From assembly GCA_021781615.1 (NCBI GenBank), contig JAJXWM010000002.1, positions 62,001 through 126,000 on the forward strand: a stretch of DNA of 64,000 nt, written 5' to 3'. This DNA comes from Pseudomonadota bacterium (GTDB taxonomy: Bacteria; Pseudomonadota; Gammaproteobacteria; UBA9339). The notes beneath the pieces are model-generated. The model saw only the letters and a program-made list of their open reading frames with translations, did no database searches and had not been told where the DNA came from. The translations under genes were made by a program, and so were the position numbers. Each line of letters opens with the position of its first letter. The stretch's first letter is position 1. Below, one piece after another: positions 31,821-38,861 of the stretch.

Positions 31821-33593
31821 ATGACTAAGCCATTCTCAAAATTATACACCAATTACTGGATTAATCCTGATAATAGAGAGCTAGTACAGCTAGGAATAGA
31901 TGTCAAGCTTATGGCAATATATCTTCAGGGTAACTCCCACCATAATATATTAGGAGTTTATTACCTCCCGATACTCTATGTTGCCAATGACCTCAAGCTA
32001 TCACCTAAAAAAGTTCAAGTTACATTAAAAAAACTTTGCGAGATAGCTTATTGTAAATATGATGTTAAAACCCAATATATTTGGGTATGTAATATGGCAC
32101 TGGAGCAGATTGGCGAAGAGATCGCTAACAAAGACAACAAAGATAACAAAGACAATCGCATTAAAGCTATTCAGGCAATCTGGAATAGTTTGCCTATACA
32201 AGTAGATTTTTTATCCGAAGTTTATAATAGATATCATCTTATTTTTAATTTAGCTCCTCGTCTTACTGATTCTTTATGCAATAAAGTAAAAAATAATTCA
32301 GCGGTGAAAAAATTTTCGGATAGTGCCGAAGTGTTCCAAAACATAAATATACCTGTTGCCGCTATTAATCTTGACTTAGAAAAAGAACCCTCTAAAGACG
32401 ATCACCAATCGTCTATCTTTCCCACCATAGACCTCTCCTTAAAGCTTACCTCATCCTTTGAAGGGGGCTTTTGTAATAAAGCACCTCTTCAAAGCCCTCC
32501 TATGGTAGACAGTAGTTATAATTTTAGCAAAAATAATATGGTGGTAACCCTTACTAAGGGAAAAGAAGAAAATTGTTCATCTTCTACGACCTATTCAGAT
32601 ACCTTTGCCAATACTCAGGATGTGGTTAATAACGAGATGGCTAAAAGCAGAGATATAACTTCAACCTCTTTAGAAGAAAGCATAGTTAATTACTCTGAAG
32701 ATACTTCGAAGGGACTTATCAACACCTTTGTTACTCCTTCTAAAGAACTTGACTACCCCTTTGAAGCCCCTTCGAAAGGGCTTCAAAACCCCTCGGAAGC
32801 CCTTTCGGAGGCCCTTCGAAGCAATATAGAATATATAAGTAAGAATATAGAAGATATAAATAAGAAAGAAGAAGTAGAAAAAGAAAAAAAGAAAGATATA
32901 AACCTAAGCAATGTTCTAATACCAGAGATTGTCGTGCAAGCGCGACCATATTTTGAAAAACCAGACGATGTTTTTAATTCTTTATTTTTAAAACAACAAG
33001 ATCTGGAAGAAACAGAAAAAGCGGAAGCGGTTGATGCCAAAAAACAACTCATCGCTTATCAATCATGTAACCCGCCGGTTGTTACGGCAGCATCAAGGTT
33101 GGATACCAACTCAGCTTCCGCTTTTTCTGTTTCCTCTAATGTTTCAGCTCCTTGCAATAATTCTATTGTGCCAGTCACCCATACCGGGTCTGTGGTTAGT
33201 GTTTCTGCTGCTTCTGCTGATGCCGTAAAAGTAATTTTCGAGCATTGGAAAACCAGCATGAATCATCCAAGAGCCAAGCTTGACTGCAAACGTAGTAGCT
33301 TGATCCGTAAAGCGTTAAAGATGGGATACACTGTACAAGAATTGTGTGATGCGGTTACCGGTTGCTCGTTAACCCCTCACAATACGGGAGAAAATCTACA
33401 GGGACAGCGGTATGATGGATTACACGTTATTTTCAAAGATGCCGACCAAATTGATCGATTTATTTACAATTGCCACCACCCACCTAAGCCAAAATCAACT
33501 AATGAGGCGATAAAACGCCAAGAAGATAATCTTCAAGAGCTGAATAAGTGGCTTGAAAGCAAAAATAAATCTACAGAAACAACAAAAAAATAG
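31821..33593 (+). CDS. Phage O-type replication initiator
   Basis: 590 residues. The N-terminal ~95 residues read as a winged-helix initiator domain like those of phage O/DnaD-type proteins (LYTNYWINPDNREL, LGVYYLPILYVANDLKLSPK, YIWVCNMALEQIGE). The middle (~120-470) is low complexity, Ser/Lys/Glu-rich. The C-terminal ~120 residues carry the HWKTSMNHPRAKLD ... LIRKALKMGY ... GQRYDGLHVIFKDA signature common in phage and plasmid replication proteins. The gene contains GC-rich palindromes and an AT-rich tract (32455-32910) that look like an internal origin. No strong ribosome-binding site; probably coupled to the HTH gene. Role: loads the host helicase to replicate the excised element (inference from family). 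Confidence 0.78.
   Translation: MTKPFSKLYTNYWINPDNRELVQLGIDVKLMAIYLQGNSHHNILGVYYLPILYVANDLKLSPKKVQVTLKKLCEIAYCKYDVKTQYIWVCNMALEQIGEEIANKDNKDNKDNRIKAIQAIWNSLPIQVDFLSEVYNRYHLIFNLAPRLTDSLCNKVKNNSAVKKFSDSAEVFQNINIPVAAINLDLEKEPSKDDHQSSIFPTIDLSLKLTSSFEGGFCNKAPLQSPPMVDSSYNFSKNNMVVTLTKGKEENCSSSTTYSDTFANTQDVVNNEMAKSRDITSTSLEESIVNYSEDTSKGLINTFVTPSKELDYPFEAPSKGLQNPSEALSEALRSNIEYISKNIEDINKKEEVEKEKKKDINLSNVLIPEIVVQARPYFEKPDDVFNSLFLKQQDLEETEKAEAVDAKKQLIAYQSCNPPVVTAASRLDTNSASAFSVSSNVSAPCNNSIVPVTHTGSVVSVSAASADAVKVIFEHWKTSMNHPRAKLDCKRSSLIRKALKMGYTVQELCDAVTGCSLTPHNTGENLQGQRYDGLHVIFKDADQIDRFIYNCHHPPKPKSTNEAIKRQEDNLQELNKWLESKNKSTETTKK
32455..32910 (+). other. Candidate internal replication origin
   Basis: Inside the initiator gene, CTTTGAAGGGGG/CTTCAAAGCCC (near 32457-32497), ACTTCGAAGGG (~32703), the near-perfect palindrome TTTGAAGCCC-N8-GGGCTTCAAA (32760-32787) and CCCTTTCGG / CCCTTCGAAG (32800-32820) cluster as GC-rich iteron-like sites. 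They are followed at 32821-32910 by a long A/T- and purine-rich tract (ATATAGAATATATAAGTAAG and on). This copies the lambda plan of origin within gene O. Confidence 0.5.
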
Positions 33594-33611
33594 CTTTTCC
33601 GAGGAGTAGAT

Positions 33612-34268
33612 ATGTTTGAAAAAGATTCATCAAAATTTGCAGAGTTAATTGCTGGTATTGGCGAAATCTATAATACCCGGTTTACTTCTGCTGCTATTGA
33701 GATTTATTGGCAGCTACTTGAAGCTTTTAGGCTCGAAGATGTGAGAGCTGCAATCTATCGTCATATCCAAAATCCGGACGTTGGTAAATACCTTCCTAAA
33801 CCAGCGGACATCATCATGGCGATCGAGGGCAGCTCTCAAAATCAAGCATTGTCTGCTTGGAGTAAAACTACTTATGCGATGCGAGTTATTGGTGGATATG
33901 AAAGTGTCGGTTTTGATGATGCTTTAATTCATGTGGTAGTTAAGAGCATGACTAATTGGCCAAAGCTATGCGTCGTTGATGATAAACAGCTACCTTTTGT
34001 CGAAAAGGAATTTCTCGAACGTTATCGTGGTTATGTTTCAAGAAAACCATCCAGCCACCCAAGCTATCTCAAAGGGACTGTAGAAATGCTAAATAGTAGT
34101 AAAGGTTATATCTGTCCAAAACCAGTATTAATCGGCAATGTACAAAAAGCTAAAGTAGTAATAGCTACTGGAGAAGATAAACCGTTTTTGGAAATTTCAA
34201 CAGAAAAAATTAGTTTTAAAGCTTTGCCAAGAACTTGCTTAGAACAAAATAAAGAATTTAAACAATAA
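33612..34268 (+). CDS. Replication-associated protein, phage P-position (DUF6475-like)
   Basis: 218 residues, GAGGAG before ATG, 18 bases after the initiator. Residues ~10-75 (FAELIAGIGEIYNTRFTSAA, YWQLLEAFRLEDVRAAIYRH, DVGKYLPKPADIIMAI) match a conserved domain I know from phages and ICE-like elements (DUF6475-type), often next to replication genes. The ~100-150 segment (KSMTNWPKLCVVDDKQLPFVEKEF) is typical of the same family. No ATPase motif. Likely a helicase-loader or replication accessory factor, by position. Confidence 0.7.
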   Translation: MFEKDSSKFAELIAGIGEIYNTRFTSAAIEIYWQLLEAFRLEDVRAAIYRHIQNPDVGKYLPKPADIIMAIEGSSQNQALSAWSKTTYAMRVIGGYESVGFDDALIHVVVKSMTNWPKLCVVDDKQLPFVEKEFLERYRGYVSRKPSSHPSYLKGTVEMLNSSKGYICPKPVLIGNVQKAKVVIATGEDKPFLEISTEKISFKALPRTCLEQNKEFKQ

Positions 34269-34283
34269 ATATGAGGAGATAAA

Positions 34284-34601
34284 ATGGCAACAATATACAA
34301 AAAAGTTAAATGCAACCTGGTTCCAAAAAACAAATGGTTCAATTCAATTTTAGTTTATTTAACGTTTTTTGGGGTCGCTTTCTCTACTTCAGCTTTTGCA
34401 GAAGATTTATTAGAAGGAGCGCTAGCAGATATAAAAGCCAATTTTGGACTTAGCTCTGTATTCATCAAGGTACTTTATCTTATGGAGATTTATTACGGCT
34501 GGCGCAAATACCGAGAAACCCACAATCCATTTGCAGTCGGAAGTATTGTTCTTGTAGCACTAGCTTTAACCTACGCTATCGGCAAATGGATTGGCGCATA
34601 A
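34284..34601 (+). CDS. traA: Putative conjugative pilin (TraA-like)
   Basis: 105 residues with GAGGAG before ATG. A long signal-like N terminus ends FSTSAFAEDL, leaving a mature part of ~65 residues with two hydrophobic helices (LSSVFIKVLYLMEIYYGWR and AVGSIVLVALALTYAIGKWI), the size and two-helix plan of F-type pilins. It stands immediately before TraL, where traA lies in F-like systems. There is little primary-sequence identity to F pilin that I can see, so the assignment is by architecture and position. Confidence 0.7.
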   Translation: MATIYKKVKCNLVPKNKWFNSILVYLTFFGVAFSTSAFAEDLLEGALADIKANFGLSSVFIKVLYLMEIYYGWRKYRETHNPFAVGSIVLVALALTYAIGKWIGA

Positions 34602-34604
34602 AAA

Positions 34605-34907
34605 ATGAGTAACGAAAATAAATACTACATTTGTAAAAAAATTGATGAACCGAAGCGGTATGTTGGGCTGACGCTTGATGAGTTTATTCCAATAATCGCG
34701 ATAATTGGTATCTGTTTTTTATTGGGTAGCCTAGCAACGGGCATAGGCTTAGCTGGAGCGGTGTGGTTAGTAATCCGATATTTCAAAAAGGGTCAAGGGC
34801 CAGGATGGTTTTTGAATTTATTGTACTGGCATTTACCGCTTCATTACTTGGGTAAAGTTTTATTTATAAAAACCCCACCTACTTCGGCTAGGCACTGGCT
34901 AAGTTAA
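34605..34907 (+). CDS. traL: TraL, F-type T4SS inner-membrane protein
   Basis: 100 residues. Reads as TraL: KIDEPKRYVGLTLDEFIPI, a hydrophobic hairpin (~25-60), FKKGQGPGWFLNLLYWHLP, ending PTSARHWLS. TraL is a small inner-membrane component of the F-pilus assembly machine (VirB3-like). Starts three bases after the pilin gene and lacks a strong ribosome-binding site, implying coupling. Confidence 0.92.
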   Translation: MSNENKYYICKKIDEPKRYVGLTLDEFIPIIAIIGICFLLGSLATGIGLAGAVWLVIRYFKKGQGPGWFLNLLYWHLPLHYLGKVLFIKTPPTSARHWLS

Positions 34908-34921
34908 AACTGGATAAAATC

Positions 34922-35482
34922 ATGAAATTTGAAACAGCAAAAGATAACTTACAAATGCTATCAGGGCGATTACATTATTTATTGCTAATTAGTATTGGTC
35001 TATTGATATCCAACATCTTTCTGGCTTGGCTAGTTGGCTGGTCGTTTTCGCACCAAAAAAGAGTAATAATACCAGCGGAATTTAAACAACCTTTTGTTAT
35101 TTCTGATAGTTCAGTTGATGCAAGCTATTTACGGCAAATGGCGCTATTTTTTGTTGCCGAGCGGTTAAATGTTACACCAGGTAATGTTAACCAAAGCCAT
35201 CTTTTAATTTTGCAATATACCGATTCAAGATTTTATCACGAGTTTTTAAGTATTTTAGATAAAGAAAAGGAAGAAGTAATAAAACAAAATATCTCATCAG
35301 TATTTTATCCAGAGGAACTAATTCCAAATACCAAAGAGCTAAATGTCCTCATAAGGGGAACGTTAGCTCATTGGGTAGGCGGTACTCCTATAACCCCTAT
35401 AAAGAAGAACTACATTATTAAATTCGCCTATCGGTCAGGATATCTCAAGGTTGTATCTTTTTTTGAAACATCGGAAACATAA
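34922..35482 (+). CDS. traE: TraE, F-type T4SS channel protein
   Basis: 186 residues. One N-terminal transmembrane helix (LLLISIGLLISNIFLAWLVGW, ~20-42) and a periplasmic VirB8-like domain, as in TraE. Located between TraL and TraK, the standard F-type order. The core periplasmic segment includes SSVFYPEELIPN and IKFAYRSGYLKVVSF, typical positions of the TraE fold. It bridges the inner membrane to the outer core complex. Confidence 0.9.
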   Translation: MKFETAKDNLQMLSGRLHYLLLISIGLLISNIFLAWLVGWSFSHQKRVIIPAEFKQPFVISDSSVDASYLRQMALFFVAERLNVTPGNVNQSHLLILQYTDSRFYHEFLSILDKEKEEVIKQNISSVFYPEELIPNTKELNVLIRGTLAHWVGGTPITPIKKNYIIKFAYRSGYLKVVSFFETSET

Positions 35483-35483
35483 T

Positions 35484-36488
35484 ATGAACACTAAATACAA
35501 AATTTCTTTATTTTTTTTACTTTCTCTACTTTTTCAGTTAACAACTGCTACTTCTTCTGTTCTTGCAGAAGAAACCAACAAAAATGACAAAATTACTACA
35601 CTGCAGGGTACAACAGCAAATAAGAGTGACCAACAAGGTACAAGCGGTGTAGATGCTGGGGCTACCGTAAGTAAACCGGTAGCTTTGGCAAATATTGTTA
35701 CTGAACAAGATATTACAACCAAAACTGAAAATAAAGAGCAGCTAAAAGAACAAAATATTAAATCCGCCCAAAAGGCCCCGGCTATAGCTATAGATTATCC
35801 CGGAGTAAAAGAAACACCGTTTTCTGACAACGAACAAATAAAGGTAGTTTTGAGTAATCGAGACATTAATAGAGTTTTAGTTACCGGAGACAAAATCAAA
35901 ACTATCCATGGACCAACTGGGTTATATACAGCCAAAAATGACTCCTCAGATCCATTTGGTTCAGCCTATATTAGTATATATGGCGAAACCTCTTTTACGA
36001 TGTTTATATCTACCGTCAAAGGCCATAACCTTTCGTTACTAGTAATACCAAAAACAGCTCCAGGAAGAACGGTTATATTGGAACCCCTTACTCCAACTTT
36101 ACTTGCCAACAATAATGCTGAAAAAGCAGAAACAGATATTTACCAAAAAATGCTTATTGAGCTAATGAGCAACATGATTAATCTAGAACCATCAGAAGAT
36201 TACGAATACTTTTCCATTAGTGAAGCTAAAAAGCATAAATGGATTAAAGATGCTAATAAAATCAAAAAAACTAATTTTTATAATGTTGCTGAGGTGATCC
36301 CCGTAGTTTTTTATCGTGGAGAAAAGTTATCAGGTATTATTTCAAAAATTAGAAATAAAACCAGAAATCCTCTTGTTTTAAAACCATCATATTTTTATCA
36401 GCCAGGAGTAAAGGCTGTCGCTTTATCACTACAAACTATCCCACCTTTAGAAGGTTGCTGGTTATACCAAATTGTTGGCCAAGATTAG
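35484..36488 (+). CDS. traK: TraK, T4SS secretin-like core protein
   Basis: 334 residues from ATG 35484, one base after the TraE stop (the in-frame upstream start lies inside traE). Signal peptide (ISLFFLLSLLFQLTTATSS) and then a Ser/Thr/Glu-rich linker (~30-100) longer than in F TraK, followed by the TraK/VirB9-like domain (SNRDINRVLVTGDKIKTIHG; SFTMFISTVKGHNLSLLVIP). TraK forms the outer-membrane core with TraV and TraB. The additional linker makes it longer than the F protein (~240 residues). Confidence 0.9.
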   Translation: MNTKYKISLFFLLSLLFQLTTATSSVLAEETNKNDKITTLQGTTANKSDQQGTSGVDAGATVSKPVALANIVTEQDITTKTENKEQLKEQNIKSAQKAPAIAIDYPGVKETPFSDNEQIKVVLSNRDINRVLVTGDKIKTIHGPTGLYTAKNDSSDPFGSAYISIYGETSFTMFISTVKGHNLSLLVIPKTAPGRTVILEPLTPTLLANNNAEKAETDIYQKMLIELMSNMINLEPSEDYEYFSISEAKKHKWIKDANKIKKTNFYNVAEVIPVVFYRGEKLSGIISKIRNKTRNPLVLKPSYFYQPGVKAVALSLQTIPPLEGCWLYQIVGQD

Positions 36489-36533
36489 GAAGCGTAAGGT
36501 ATAGGGTAAGCAAATAAACTAGCAGGAAAAACA

Positions 36534-38009
36534 ATGAAAGAATTCAAAGAAAAAAACGAAACTAGCGAAACAAACGAAGTAAAAAGCGCTAAGGAAAGGA
36601 TTATTAACGTAATAAGTAAAGTAAAAGAAATGGAAAAAATAAAAAACCTAAACGAATTAGCACGTAACATGCAAAATAAAACTGCTTATTGGGTTATTGC
36701 AGGTTTAAGTATTTTTATTTTTATTGGTTGGTTTTTTATGTCCTATCATGGAGGTAGCTCGACAGAAAAAACAAAAAAGCCGAATACCGAACAAGAATCT
36801 GCGCAATTAGTTGGTACTATTGATACTCAGTTTACTCAAGAGTCCTCAAGCAAAGCTTTAGATAAACAACAACAGGAAATTAAAAGTATAACTGAAAAGC
36901 TTAGTAACCTCAGCGGCCAACTGGAGCTTTTACAAAATGGTTTAGATGAAAAAAGGCAAGAAGAGCTTAATGATAATAAGGTAACGCTCCAGGAACTACA
37001 AGCAAAAATTGCAGACCTTGAAACAACTTTAAAAAAAGCTGGTGGCAGGTTTCCTGTTAACTCGGAACTAGGAACAAGAACAGTTATGGAATCAACCGCA
37101 AAAGGAATAACCACCACCAATTTTTCGTTTGTTTCATCTCGAGATGAAAACGAAGATACACCAATAACTGCTACTTTAAAAAATTCAACCTCAGGCTCAA
37201 ATATCATAAAACCAAAAACAGCAAAAGATTATGTGCCACCAGGAACTTTTGCCAAAGCGGTTCTTTTGAGTGGTGCTGATACCAATGCTGGAGTACATGG
37301 CCAAACCGATACCATACCAATAGTTATGAGGATCTTGGATAATGGTACCTTACCTAATGGTAAGCATTCCACTTTAAAAGGATGCTTTGTTACAGCAGCT
37401 GCTTATGGTGATGCGAGTTCCGAAAGAGGCCAAATTAGGTTACAGCATCTAAGTTGCATTCGATCAGGAAACCATATTTTAGATATTCCTGTAGAAGGTA
37501 CTATCAACGATATGGGTGGTAACGATGGTATTCGCGGTCACGTAGTAATGCGAAACCAAAAATTAATCTGGAATGCTGGAGTTTCCGGGTTCTTATCAGG
37601 TATTGGTAGCGCCATGCAGCAATCTGCTACTACTCAGGCAATCTCACCACTTGGGGTGACAAACGCCATTAAAACGGGCAAAGCTTTTGAGCATAGTGCT
37701 TATGGCGGTGCTAATACTGCCCTTGGTAAATTAGCAGATTACTATATCAAACTAGCAGATATGTACCACCCAATAGTCCAAGTACATGCTGGCAGTCAAG
37801 TTAATATAGTTTTTCTAAAAGGATTTTCGCTAACTGAAGGACTCCCTGAACCTGAAAAAGCCGTATCTGAAAAGGATTCAGCAATAGAAACAACTAATAC
37901 CAAAGAGATCGGCAACCCAGACCTTACACAAGCGATAAAAAACTCTCATTTGGGGCAACCTATCGCGGAACGAGAGGATAACAATATAAATAATGGGGAG
38001 GTCCAATGA
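36534..38009 (+). CDS. traB: TraB, T4SS VirB10-like scaffold
   Basis: 491 residues, CAGGAAAAAC ribosome-binding region. Cytoplasmic N terminus, one transmembrane helix (WVIAGLSIFIFIGWFFMSY ~52-70), a coiled-coil linker (~100-165, KQQQEIKSITEKLSNLSGQL), then the TrbI/VirB10 beta-barrel domain from ~235 (PPGTFAKAVLLSGADTNAG, PNGKHSTLKGCFVTAAAYGD). TraB spans from inner membrane to outer core and transmits ATP-driven conformational signals. Overlaps traV by 4 bases (ATGA). Confidence 0.93.
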   Translation: MKEFKEKNETSETNEVKSAKERIINVISKVKEMEKIKNLNELARNMQNKTAYWVIAGLSIFIFIGWFFMSYHGGSSTEKTKKPNTEQESAQLVGTIDTQFTQESSSKALDKQQQEIKSITEKLSNLSGQLELLQNGLDEKRQEELNDNKVTLQELQAKIADLETTLKKAGGRFPVNSELGTRTVMESTAKGITTTNFSFVSSRDENEDTPITATLKNSTSGSNIIKPKTAKDYVPPGTFAKAVLLSGADTNAGVHGQTDTIPIVMRILDNGTLPNGKHSTLKGCFVTAAAYGDASSERGQIRLQHLSCIRSGNHILDIPVEGTINDMGGNDGIRGHVVMRNQKLIWNAGVSGFLSGIGSAMQQSATTQAISPLGVTNAIKTGKAFEHSAYGGANTALGKLADYYIKLADMYHPIVQVHAGSQVNIVFLKGFSLTEGLPEPEKAVSEKDSAIETTNTKEIGNPDLTQAIKNSHLGQPIAEREDNNINNGEVQ

Positions 38010-38398
38010 TTTTTACTAATTCCAATAAAAATAAATTATTTGCTATTAAGTATTTTATTGTTCTAGCACTTACCATTTTTTTATCAGGCTGTATGGGTAT
38101 GGGAAGCAAATTTGATTGTAATGTTGATTCAGGAGGTAGGTGCGCCCCAATGCACCATATCAACCAAATGGCGAATTATGGCGCTTTTACTGAAAAACCC
38201 TATAAAGCAGATAAGTTGATGCTGACAGAAAAGAAAGAAAACAAAAGCGCACAAAATGTTTATGGAGCAGCACCAATGCGGAGTAATGAAAAAATCCAGC
38301 AAATTTGGATAGGACCGTATGAGGATAGTAATGGTAACTATTATGAAGGAACAAATGTTTATGTGGTAGTAAAGAAAAGCGAATGGGCTAATAAGTAA
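38006..38398 (+). CDS. traV: TraV, outer-membrane lipoprotein of the T4SS core
   Basis: 130 residues. Signal sequence ends with lipobox LSGC (IFLSGCMGMG), then FDCNVDSGGRCAPMHHINQM, matching TraV's short cysteine-containing start. TraV anchors the TraK ring in the outer membrane. Starts inside the end of traB (ATGA overlap). Confidence 0.85.
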   Translation: MIFTNSNKNKLFAIKYFIVLALTIFLSGCMGMGSKFDCNVDSGGRCAPMHHINQMANYGAFTEKPYKADKLMLTEKKENKSAQNVYGAAPMRSNEKIQQIWIGPYEDSNGNYYEGTNVYVVVKKSEWANK

Positions 38399-38464
38399 GA
38401 TGAAAAACAATATTTATCTATTTTTTTAATATTAACAAATAAAATCATAAAGGAGACGAAATTT

Positions 38465-38746
38465 ATGAATATAACTGAACTTGAGCAAGGCCAAATTAAT
38501 AACGTTGCTGGTGGAATGCAAGATCATCGTTTGCCAGCAAGTATAGAGGAAGCAATGCATATGGCAGTAAGCACATTTATTCAAGAAAACCAAATCTTTC
38601 GAGATCATGAAACGTTATTATGCATTAACATAGCCAATACGGCATATGGAGCTGTTCTATGTTTACCAATCATAAAACCCTTAATTTGTACTCATGAGCT
38701 TTGGGAAGCGTTGCAAGCCCTACCAAAGGAAATGCCAAAATGCTAG
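38465..38746 (+). CDS. Peptide with a bacteriocin-type double-glycine leader, inside the tra operon
   Basis: 93 residues, strong AAGGAGACG ribosome-binding site. The first 17 residues, MNITELEQGQINNVAGG, fit the double-glycine leader consensus: hydrophobic at -12 (L), -7 (I) and -4 (V), then G-G at -2/-1. The remaining 76 residues contain a hydrophobic stretch (IANTAYGAVLCLPIIKPLIC) with Cys pairs and end KC. Such leaders are cleaved by C39 peptidase-type ABC exporters in class II bacteriocins and microcins. No exporter or immunity gene is visible in the window. It lies between traV and traC, where F-type systems have no known GG peptide. Function unknown; inhibition of competing cells or a pilus/mating signal are both guesses. 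Confidence 0.75.
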   Translation: MNITELEQGQINNVAGGMQDHRLPASIEEAMHMAVSTFIQENQIFRDHETLLCINIANTAYGAVLCLPIIKPLICTHELWEALQALPKEMPKC

Positions 38747-38861
38747 CAGTTAACGGTTCAGGGTTTGCGAAAACAAGCTCTGATGCTGCAAGCCCTATAG
38801 GGAAAAACACGGTATTGACAAACTTATTTTAGCGAAAACAAGTGAGAATAGAAGAGAAAAA

